Source: Gammaproteobacteria bacterium (GTDB lineage: Bacteria; Pseudomonadota; Gammaproteobacteria; JAJFKO01). From it: 64,000 nt of DNA. The position numbers were made by a program, and so were the translations under genes. Of the stretch, positions 25,817-33,095 are shown piece after piece. Under the pieces are notes generated by a model. The model had not been told where the DNA came from and ran no database searches. It saw only the letters and a list, made by a program, of their open reading frames with translations. Positions within the stretch are counted from its first letter, which is position 1, and each line of letters begins with the position of its first letter. The stretch lies in assembly GCA_021773175.1 (NCBI GenBank), contig JAJFKO010000038.1:1-64000 (forward strand), written 5' to 3'.

Positions 25817-27608
25817 GGTAACGCAGGTATCCTATTGCTTCTTCTTCCGTTAAAAAACGCTTTAATGTTTTCATTGATGCTGAGCTTAAATCACCATAAG
25901 CCAAGGCATCTGTTACATCTGAAAACTCTTTATCAATATTAAAGCAGAGAACTTTATAATTAAACATTTGGTATTTTTTAAATAACATTGGCACACCAGG
26001 TAAGTGTGGATCAATTTGTTTTAGCAAAATGGATAATAAGTCAAAGTCTGTTACTAAACGATTAAAGATATCTTTGTTTTTCGTCAATGGATGTTCTATG
26101 AACGGACAACGCGGTTTAACATGTTTAGCAATATCAGAATCAAAGTAGTAGCGCCGGCAAAAATCAATCAGCAAATTGTGGCTGAGACTAGAGTAAGCAC
26201 GACTAATACTAATACCACCGAAGTAGTATTTATACTGAGGATTGCGTACTAACCATTTTAATAAACCTGTCCAAAGTAAAACTAAACCATGAAATTTACG
26301 AGGGTGACTTAAGTCAACAAATAAGCGACCAAATTCAATAGCTGGATTAAGTTTGTTAAGAAAGTTTTTGCCAAAATCGAATAATGAATAGGTATATAAA
26401 TCTTTGATGCCACCCTCTGCAAGGACTTTATCGACTGGTGCGAAACGACAAGATGCAACAATCGAACTGGATTGTTTATCCCAAATAAATAATTGTAAGT
26501 AGTGAGCGTCATAGCGATCTAAATCAAGAGCTTTACCCGAGCCTTCACCAATAAGCCGAAAATTTGTTTCGCGTAAACGGCCTATCTCTTTCAAGGTCTC
26601 TGGTATTTCTTTAGCATAAGCATGTAAGACTTTAAATCTATTATTTTCAAATAACAAATGGCTATCCGTGAGGGCCGCAACTTCGGCTTCTAAGATTGTG
26701 CTGGCGATAGGTTCATGGATTGGATCGCCATGCGCCATCGGGTCTATTGCTTGTTGCCCTAGCTCCTCAGGCGTTTGTGATTGTAATAAATACGTTGCAA
26801 ATTTAAGAAATTCTGTTTTATCACTATCATTATCGAATTTGGCTAATTGTATCGATTTAACCGGTTGTCCAACATTCACTTGAACAGATGTATTGCGATA
26901 ACATTTGCGAGCAAATTCACGCGGTAATAGCATTGTGCGCAGCCATGGATTAATTAAGCCTGCAATATGAAAGAGCGGGCTATTACGACCTTGAAAGAAA
27001 ACAGGTACAACGGTCGCTTCTGTTAGGCGTTGAATACGACCAATCGTGGTGCTCCAGTTACTATCAATAATACGTTTTTGCTTCAAGTGTAAATGCGAAA
27101 CTTCGCCGCTAGGAAAGACAATGACACTATTACCTTGTTGTAACCAACCAATAGCATTTTTTAACGACGCAATATTATTTCTTACCGAAAGCTTTGTTTC
27201 AAAAGGATCAACACCAAAGAGTATTTCATTAAGCTCGGGAATAACGCCTAACATTTGATTTGCCATAAGGCGAACGTCAGGACGATAACGCTTGATTAAT
27301 GCAACAATAATGAGGCCATCAAGCATACCATAAGGGTGGTTTGCAACGATTAGTAAAGGCCCTGTCTTGGGAATTTGATTTAATTCATTTTGATGTAAAG
27401 TATAATGAGTATTAGTAACTTTTAAAAAGGTGTCTTCAAAGTTAAGCGCAGTGTTATCAGCACAAATATCATCATAAACTTGCTGTAACTTTGACATGCC
27501 AAGTACAACATCTAAGACTTTGCTGAATTTTCCAATTTTATTTTCGCCGATTGCGCCAGCCATATTGGCAACCGTCAATATTTTTTCGTTTTGTATAATC
27601 TCATTCAT
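25791..27608 (-). CDS. OlsF-like bifunctional acyltransferase (PlsC-type plus GNAT-type)
   Basis: About 605 residues from the ATG at 27608 (MNEIIQNEK); a start at 27626 is also possible. The N-terminal half is a lysophospholipid acyltransferase domain (LLIVANHPYGMLDG near residue 90, VIVFPSGEVSHL near 165). The C-terminal half resembles the N-acyltransferase of ornithine-lipid synthesis (DLDRYDAHYLQLFIWD near 365; EFGRLFVDLSHPRK near 430; GGISISRAYSSLSHNLL near 475). The same pairing in one chain is known from OlsF, which makes ornithine lipids in two steps: N-acylation of ornithine, then O-acylation. The amino-acid substrate here is inferred. The start overlaps the oxygenase gene and the end overlaps the recombinase gene. 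Confidence 0.78.
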   Translation of the reverse strand: MNEIIQNEKILTVANMAGAIGENKIGKFSKVLDVVLGMSKLQQVYDDICADNTALNFEDTFLKVTNTHYTLHQNELNQIPKTGPLLIVANHPYGMLDGLIIVALIKRYRPDVRLMANQMLGVIPELNEILFGVDPFETKLSVRNNIASLKNAIGWLQQGNSVIVFPSGEVSHLHLKQKRIIDSNWSTTIGRIQRLTEATVVPVFFQGRNSPLFHIAGLINPWLRTMLLPREFARKCYRNTSVQVNVGQPVKSIQLAKFDNDSDKTEFLKFATYLLQSQTPEELGQQAIDPMAHGDPIHEPIASTILEAEVAALTDSHLLFENNRFKVLHAYAKEIPETLKEIGRLRETNFRLIGEGSGKALDLDRYDAHYLQLFIWDKQSSSIVASCRFAPVDKVLAEGGIKDLYTYSLFDFGKNFLNKLNPAIEFGRLFVDLSHPRKFHGLVLLWTGLLKWLVRNPQYKYYFGGISISRAYSSLSHNLLIDFCRRYYFDSDIAKHVKPRCPFIEHPLTKNKDIFNRLVTDFDLLSILLKQIDPHLPGVPMLFKKYQMFNYKVLCFNIDKEFSDVTDALAYGDLSSASMKTLKRFLTEEEAIGYLRYHGATENNT

Positions 27609-28509
27609 TTTCTTGGCGTTCTGCATTTATCTGCCTATCAAGATTTAATTTTATAGTTAAATTATTGGCTTTACGTTGAGCCATACTCTCTTTTATATCG
27701 TACCAACGCTGTGCGCCGAACACTTTACTTGTTATATGGTCAACAACTGTGAGTTTAAAAATATTAAATAAGCCTTCTATGCGTTTCATTAAAGAGGCTG
27801 GGGAGCGTAGACTTAAACCAAAGCCTTGTTCTAAATAATAAACATAATGCCAGTAACCGCTAGGCATAAATAATGTTTCACCAGGTTCTAATATACATTC
27901 GTAAAACTTTGCATATTGTAATAGAGGATAACGTTCATAATCTGGGTTGCCGATATCAACATTTGTCGAAACGGTGAATGGGTGTCGATATAAATACGTT
28001 GAATATTCTGGTGCTGCTAAAATAACACGACGTCGGCCTTGGAACTGTGTTAAGAGGACATGGGACATATCGGCATCATAATGAATTTCAACTTGCGAAT
28101 TTTGTCCGCCAAAAAACATAAAAGGAAAACCTTTGAAATATTTTTTCATGAGCTTAGGATAATTGAAATCTTTACATAGCTCGGGAATATGCTTAAAAAT
28201 ATTAAATAGGAACATGCGCTTGTTAGTAGGTTGACTGGCAATTAAATCTAAATAATCCGCAAAGCGCATGGTGCTTTGACCTTTAGTATAACTGTTACCG
28301 GTATTTGCAAAGGGTTCAGAATAAATGGGGACGTCAACGTTTCCTGCTTTGCTTTTGAAATATTCATAATTCCATTTTTCACGAGCAGACCAAGTACTAC
28401 TAAAGTCAGTAATGATAACGGGCTTGCTAGGTTGAACGTAGTTTTGATAAAAGTCGTTAGTTTGAATTGCGGATATGCGCTCAACATTTGCTAAAGATAA
28501 TTTATCCAT
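27601..28509 (-). CDS. JmjC/cupin-like 2-oxoglutarate-dependent oxygenase
   Basis: The best start is the ATG at 28509 (MDKLSLANVERISAI), with GGAAG six bases upstream, giving about 302 residues. It has the cupin_8/JmjC fold pattern of bacterial Fe(II)/2-oxoglutarate oxygenases: KPVIITDFSSTW near residue 30, the first metal pair in VEIHYDADMSHVLL near 150 (HxD), and the distal His in LFMPSGYWHYVYYL near 220. Such enzymes hydroxylate proteins, tRNA-binding factors or small molecules; the substrate is unknown here. It is the first gene of an overlapping cluster with the OlsF-like acyltransferase, which makes a lipid or amino-acid substrate one possibility. Confidence 0.75.
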   Translation of the reverse strand: MDKLSLANVERISAIQTNDFYQNYVQPSKPVIITDFSSTWSAREKWNYEYFKSKAGNVDVPIYSEPFANTGNSYTKGQSTMRFADYLDLIASQPTNKRMFLFNIFKHIPELCKDFNYPKLMKKYFKGFPFMFFGGQNSQVEIHYDADMSHVLLTQFQGRRRVILAAPEYSTYLYRHPFTVSTNVDIGNPDYERYPLLQYAKFYECILEPGETLFMPSGYWHYVYYLEQGFGLSLRSPASLMKRIEGLFNIFKLTVVDHITSKVFGAQRWYDIKESMAQRKANNLTIKLNLDRQINAERQENE

Positions 28510-28738
28510 ACAACTTCCATAAGGCTTACTTTTATAGAACTTACACAAATCCTTTATACGTCGTTAAAAGATTCATTATGAGTCCTACTTTTATACAGGC
28601 CTATATCTAATCGCTAAAAACTGAGAATACGTAGATATAAGTTTTTGTATTGACTACAAATAAAGCGCGTATTTTAACAGAAGAAGCGAACATTGTGAAA
28701 GTTTATATACCCAGAATATTCCAAAATACAGATATTCT

Positions 28739-28868
28739 CCTAGATTCCACTCTTGGCATCGCAGTGAGAGCGCTGAAGGTGTTGAAGATAGACTAAAATT
28801 TTAGCTTAGATTCAGCATATTAGGCGCTCGGAGTAGATGGTAACTGCGGAATCTAGGTTCAACACCTT
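28739..28868. other. Interleaved complementary segments (pseudoknot-like) near minE
   Basis: Segment A CCTAGATTCC (28739-28748) is complementary to A' GGAATCTAGG (28848-28857). Segment B GAAGGTGTTGAA (28775-28786) is complementary over 11 bases to B' TTCAACACCTT (28858-28868). The order is A-B-A'-B', with A' directly touching B'. In RNA this is the topology of an H-type pseudoknot with 10- and 11-bp stems; in DNA it could be the debris of a palindromic element. The strand and transcription are unknown. Confidence 0.45.
28821..28857. repeat. Degenerate direct repeat, unit 1
   Basis: This 37-base unit starts TAGGCGCTCGGAGTAGATGG and ends GCGGAATCTAGG. It recurs with about ten differences at 28912-28949 (TAGGCGTTCGCCGTAGATAT, then GCGGGATCTTAGG), 54 bases later. 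Confidence 0.6.
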
Positions 28869-28911
28869 AATCCCTCGCGCTACGATTTCAACGGAGGTTT
28901 TTAGGTAAAGG

Positions 28912-28949
28912 TAGGCGTTCGCCGTAGATATTAATTGCGGGATCTTAGG
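28912..28949. repeat. Degenerate direct repeat, unit 2
   Basis: Second copy of the 37-38-base unit at 28821-28857, in the same orientation. It lies 32 bases from the minE stop codon. Confidence 0.6.
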
Positions 28950-28980
28950 ATTATACGAAAAGGATAATCATCGCAAAAAT

Positions 28981-29247
28981 TTAGCTTGTACTAGCAATTT
29001 TATCTGGCAATGTTATGTTCAACTCTAAAACAGTATGATCTGCATCACGTTCTAACTCAACATTGACAAGGTCAACATCAATATCAACATATTTCTGAAT
29101 AACATTAATGAGCTCTTGACGTAGCTTGGGAAGAAAATCATGCTCACTCGTTTCTGCTCTTTGGTGAGCGACAATAATCTTCAGCCGTTCTTTAGCTAAT
29201 GATGCGGTATCTTTTTTTTCATTACGGAAATAATTTAACCAGTTCAT
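28981..29247 (-). CDS. minE: Cell division topological specificity factor MinE
   Basis: Stimulates MinD ATPase and drives pole-to-pole oscillation of MinCD. It has 88 residues, the normal size. An N-terminal membrane-targeting and anti-MinCD helix (LAKERLKIIVAHQRAE, about residues 16-31) is followed by the dimerising topological-specificity domain with the ELNITLP strand at the end. The ATG overlaps the minD stop codon (ATGA), so translation is coupled to minD. Confidence 0.95.
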   Translation of the reverse strand: MNWLNYFRNEKKDTASLAKERLKIIVAHQRAETSEHDFLPKLRQELINVIQKYVDIDVDLVNVELERDADHTVLELNITLPDKIASTS

Positions 29248-30071
29248 ACGGGTGCTTCCTCCTTGCTGCCAAATATTCGCTTCAACAAACTTTTCTTTTC
29301 AGTTGAGATGAATCGATGTGGAACATCTTCGCCCAGTAAACGTGCAACAGCATCATTGTAAGCCTGTCCAGCATCACTGTCTTTATCAAAAGCAACCGGA
29401 ACACCAGCATTTGAAGCACGTAATACAGCTTTTGATTCAGGAATAACGCCTAGTACTGGGATTGCTAGGATATCTTTAATATCCGTGATGTTAAGCATGT
29501 CGCCGTTAATGACGCGTTCTGGTGAATAACGAGTAATAAGTAAATGTTCTTTAATTGCTGCTTGATTTGTTTCAGCGCGTTGTGATTTGCTCGATAAAAT
29601 TCCTAAGATACGGTCCGAATCTCGTACCGATGAAACTTCTGGGTTAGTGACAATAATAGCGGTATCAGCATAATACAAAGCCATTAGTGCGCCTTTTTCG
29701 ATACCGGCAGGGGAGTCACAAATAACATAATCAAATTGTTGCTTTAATTCTTCTAAAACCTTACCAACACCTTCTTTAGTTAAGGCATCTTTATCACGAG
29801 TTTGTGAGGCAGGTAATAAATAAAGATTCTCTACACGTTTATCTTTGATTAGTGCTTGGCGAAGTGTTGCTTCTTCATTAATGACATTAACAAAATCATA
29901 AACAACTCGGCGTTCGCAGCCCATAATTAAATCAAGATTACGTAAACCAACATCGAAGTCTATACAAACAGTTTTATAACCGCGTAGAGCTAAGGCTGTT
30001 GCCATTGATGCACTTGATGTTGTTTTGCCAACACCACCTTTCCCTGAAGTAACGACAATAATTTCTGCCAC
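29244..30071 (-). CDS. minD: Septum site-determining ATPase MinD
   Basis: Membrane-cycling ParA-type ATPase that recruits MinC and is displaced by MinE. The 275 residues have the deviant Walker A VTSGKGGVGKTTSSA near residue 7, the switch motif DFDVGLRNLDLIMG near 38 and DSPAGIEKGA near 118. The C-terminal amphipathic membrane-targeting helix is KKSLLKRIFG. The start is GTG at 30071 with AAGGAAA upstream. minC lies about 2.1 kb upstream on the same strand, separated by a TolC-SPOR gene, instead of directly adjacent as in most Gammaproteobacteria. Confidence 0.96.
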   Translation of the reverse strand: MAEIIVVTSGKGGVGKTTSSASMATALALRGYKTVCIDFDVGLRNLDLIMGCERRVVYDFVNVINEEATLRQALIKDKRVENLYLLPASQTRDKDALTKEGVGKVLEELKQQFDYVICDSPAGIEKGALMALYYADTAIIVTNPEVSSVRDSDRILGILSSKSQRAETNQAAIKEHLLITRYSPERVINGDMLNITDIKDILAIPVLGVIPESKAVLRASNAGVPVAFDKDSDAGQAYNDAVARLLGEDVPHRFISTEKKSLLKRIFGSKEEAPV

Positions 30072-30275
30072 GTTGAGTTTTCCTTACGTAAAATTTCGAA
30101 TTGAGCCGGTAAAACTTGGCGTACTATACCTCGATATCAGTTTTTGCTCAAGTCAAATTGGGTAAAAGGGCTTGTGGATAAATAGCGCAGTTTTTATTTT
30201 GCATACAGACTTTTGGATGGCCTAAGGTCCTAGAGTATAGTCGCAAGGGATGAACTGGTTAATAATCGCCTCGAT

Positions 30276-30298
30276 CTTGGTGTTTATCGTAAGCCTTG
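30276..30298. repeat. Single end of the palindromic repeat family (R5)
   Basis: CTTGGTGTTTATCGTAAGCC and the next three bases form the reverse complement of the end type seen at 2157 and 47006. No matching second arm was found in the minD upstream gap (30072-30350). Confidence 0.6.
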
Positions 30299-30350
30299 CC
30301 TAAAATTAAAGCCCAGTAAGTTTTCTGCAAAACAAAATCACTTATCGCCG

Positions 30351-31976
30351 TTACTTATAAACGGCGACTTGATTTAAATTAGCTGATACTAGATAGCCTT
30401 TTCTATAGTTAGTGCGAGTATCAAGTTGATGTAATTCTTCTTTTGCTTCATGACAGCTATAAAACGGGCCTATCAGTACACTAAAATATTCTTTATCAGA
30501 AATTGTTGCTTCATGTACATAAGCTGGGAAGTGGAAGTAACGTAAATGTCCAGCAAGCACAGTTGCATTCCGCTGATGAATATAGGTGCCCATTTGTATA
30601 GCCCAAATACGATGATGTGAATTTAGGTTATCTTTTCCAGTTGTATGCGGAATTGGTTTTGGATGTACTTTTTCAGCGGTACTTGGTAAACACGCATGTG
30701 CAACTTTTAATAATTTACCCATGGAATTGAGTAATTGATATTGTGCAATAATATAGTCAAACTGACCATTGACATAAGCAAGGCTTGCAGAGAAATGTTC
30801 GTTTTCAGCATTTAATAAATCAAATAAAGTTCGTTTACTAATTTCAAATTGTTGACGAAAGGCAACGACAGTTGCTTGACTTTTAACTTTGTGAATACGT
30901 AACTGTGGAATTTTCACTTCATTAGCTATATAGGCATTCCAGGCTAGACGAACACTCTGACCAACTTCACGCTGTGTATCACGAATTTGTTCAAAGGCTT
31001 CTTGTTTTTCATAAGCTGCTTTACGCACGTTTGCTAAATCAGCGCCACCTCGATATAGATTCCAACTTAATTGTAATATCGCAAAGTCATCATCATTAAT
31101 GCCATTAACACCACCCAGATCTTTACCGCGACGTGAATTCAAAACAATATCAAGCGATGGATAAAAAGGTGCTTGCGCTGCTAAGCGTTGATAATTACGA
31201 GCGACCAAATTCGCATGAGCAGAATGTAATGCAGGATTAAACAGCATGGCATAACTTAATGCTTCGTTTTCTGTTGCAGGAACAGTATGTGGTGGTAAGT
31301 GTGGCATCATTAAGTTTTTCGGCGGTAAACCGATAACTTGTATGTAGTTAGCAATAGCATCCTGTAAGTTGTTTTGTTCTGCAATTAAATTGGTACGTGC
31401 TAATGCATAACGGCCTTCAGCTTGTACGACATCGGCTTGACGACCAAGTCCTGTTTCACCGCGTTTACGAATCATGCTTAAGGTTTTATAGTGAACACGA
31501 ACATTACGTTTTGCGATTTGCACGAGTCGGCGTTCTCGCAATATATTTAAGTATGCAACAACAACATCAGCTGCAATGTTCTGAGCAGTGTTATTTACAT
31601 TATAGGCTGCGGCACTAACTCTAAATCGATTTTCTTTGGTACGATAGTAATCCCCAAAGCCATTAAAAATATTTTGTGTGACGGTAATGCCGGCTTGACG
31701 TCGATTCAAACTGCGCCATTGGAATAAAGTGTTATTATTGCGGTTGCGTTCGCGACCGCTATCGGCTTCGACATCTACAGAAGGGAAAAAAGGTGAGCGG
31801 GCAATAACGACATCTTGATCGGTTTGTAAACGTTCTGTTCCAGAGATTAATACTTGAGGATTGTTATTTACAGTATGACTAATAACATAATCAAGACTGG
31901 CTGCATGGCTTAAGGAAATCGTAAATAGGGAAATACAAACCGCACAGAGCGCTACCCCATGTCTCTTTAAATTCAT
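30351..31976 (-). CDS. TolC-family outer-membrane protein with C-terminal SPOR domain
   Basis: 541 residues. A signal peptide (ending near SHA-AS) is followed by a TolC/outer-membrane-efflux domain of two similar halves (about 27-430), with the repeat signatures ITVTQNIFNGFGDYY near 95 and LQLSWNLYRGGADL near 300 and long coiled-coil stretches. A linker (KVHPKPIPHTTGKDN) leads to about 80 residues resembling a SPOR domain (IWAIQMGTYIHQRNATVLA near 465; YFSVLIGPFYSCHEAKEEL near 500). SPOR domains bind denuded septal peptidoglycan. The combination would place a type I secretion or efflux outlet at the septum or tie it to peptidoglycan. The gene lies between minC and minD. The TolC part is firm; the SPOR call rests on pattern. 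Confidence 0.82.
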   Translation of the reverse strand: MNLKRHGVALCAVCISLFTISLSHAASLDYVISHTVNNNPQVLISGTERLQTDQDVVIARSPFFPSVDVEADSGRERNRNNNTLFQWRSLNRRQAGITVTQNIFNGFGDYYRTKENRFRVSAAAYNVNNTAQNIAADVVVAYLNILRERRLVQIAKRNVRVHYKTLSMIRKRGETGLGRQADVVQAEGRYALARTNLIAEQNNLQDAIANYIQVIGLPPKNLMMPHLPPHTVPATENEALSYAMLFNPALHSAHANLVARNYQRLAAQAPFYPSLDIVLNSRRGKDLGGVNGINDDDFAILQLSWNLYRGGADLANVRKAAYEKQEAFEQIRDTQREVGQSVRLAWNAYIANEVKIPQLRIHKVKSQATVVAFRQQFEISKRTLFDLLNAENEHFSASLAYVNGQFDYIIAQYQLLNSMGKLLKVAHACLPSTAEKVHPKPIPHTTGKDNLNSHHRIWAIQMGTYIHQRNATVLAGHLRYFHFPAYVHEATISDKEYFSVLIGPFYSCHEAKEELHQLDTRTNYRKGYLVSANLNQVAVYK

Positions 31977-32151
31977 CCATCTCTCTCTTATTAATTATAG
32001 ATACCACCAAAGTGAAGCGCCTAATTCTCGCTAATTTTCCATGTTAAATCAAGTATAAACGTAACTCCTTGATGCAAGTTTGTGGCGCTCTTTTCATTTG
32101 AACAAATAAGGATCAGATGAACGTTCGGCTTAAATATTAAAGTAGGTTCAC

Positions 32152-32889
32152 TCAGAGCGACTCAATTTGTAGACGTTCACCTTGCAAATAAATTTGTACT
32201 GGGCCGTTATAACTTTTGATATTTAGGTTTTCATTAATTTGGTAATGGCCGGCAATGGAGATGAGTTCTGGATCCAATTGCTTGCAAAAAATGCGAGCCT
32301 GTAAATTACCGTTTACACCCGCTAACGCTCGACCTCTGAGTTTGCCATAGATATGGATATTGCCATCGGCGAGAAGTTCTGCTCCATTACTAACCGATGA
32401 TGTTACAATTAAATCGCCGCCTTTTGCGTAGAGCTGTTGGCCTGATCGAACTGGTTGGGTAATTAATTTTGTTGAGTTGTTCTTTGCTTTGATTTTATTA
32501 TTTTGACCTGTCGCAGTACGCTCTTTTGTCTCTGCTGTAGCTATATTTTTATCGTTGGCATCCGTTTTTGATGCCGGAAAAATAGCTAAATTAATCATAC
32601 GAGCTTGTTCTTGTAGAGCTTTATCGGTAGCTCCACGTACTCCAATAGGAATTGGGCCGAGTGTACGTAATGCTTCGATCAGCATAACTAAATTAAGTTT
32701 ACTTGGTTCGCGCAAACGTTGCATATCAAGCACCATCGGTGCGTGTTGAAAAAATCTAGGGGTTTGTTCGACTAATTTGTTGAAGTGCGCGAGGATAGCA
32801 TCGATGTTAGTTGTCGATAATTGCATAACGGTAATCGTAAATAAACTGCCTTTTAGAGTAAAAGGCGTTTGTTGTTGCTCTGTTGCCAT
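32152..32889 (-). CDS. minC: Septum site-determining protein MinC
   Basis: Inhibitor of FtsZ ring assembly away from midcell. The 245 residues comprise an N-terminal FtsZ-inhibiting domain (FTLKGSLFTITVMQL near residue 10; PMVLDMQRL near 50), a Lys/Thr/Asn-rich linker (about 120-145), and the C-terminal beta-helix that dimerises and binds MinD (SGQQLYAKGGDLIVTSSV near 153; NGAELLADGNIHIYGKLRGR near 170). GGGGAG precedes the ATG. It is transcribed towards the TolC-SPOR gene, minD and minE. Confidence 0.94.
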   Translation of the reverse strand: MATEQQQTPFTLKGSLFTITVMQLSTTNIDAILAHFNKLVEQTPRFFQHAPMVLDMQRLREPSKLNLVMLIEALRTLGPIPIGVRGATDKALQEQARMINLAIFPASKTDANDKNIATAETKERTATGQNNKIKAKNNSTKLITQPVRSGQQLYAKGGDLIVTSSVSNGAELLADGNIHIYGKLRGRALAGVNGNLQARIFCKQLDPELISIAGHYQINENLNIKSYNGPVQIYLQGERLQIESL

Positions 32890-33095
32890 CGTGTCTCCCC
32901 ACTGTCTTATAATAAGCCAAATTGTTAGCGATTATACTGGAGACCAGCGCGACTGCAAAGTTCATTTCGTTGCATGTTGCTTGGTGCTTTTATATTTGGT
33001 GTTTCATGTATTTAAATTATTGCTTGAAATCAACTTTGGAAGTCGTTATGTTTGGCTCAACCTAAAATAAGTCAAGCAATATAAGGAACTGAAAA

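Larger units (their letters stand above)
28510..28980. other. 471-bp gene-free region with repeats downstream of minE
   Basis: No credible reading frame. From the left: the leader of the oxygenase gene; a hairpin-capable pair CCTATATCTA (28600-28609) / TAGATATAAG (28632-28641) followed by TTTTT in the plus direction; a short AGAATAT/ATATTCT pair near 28712-28738; then the structured repeat region 28739-28949 described separately. It is downstream of the min genes, so any transcription through it would come from minE or a local promoter. Confidence 0.6.

Noticed and set aside
28510-28980. A hidden small gene or tRNA in the 471-base gap
   Set aside because: No frame with a start signal, and no tRNA-like cloverleaf or CCA end was found on either strand by eye.
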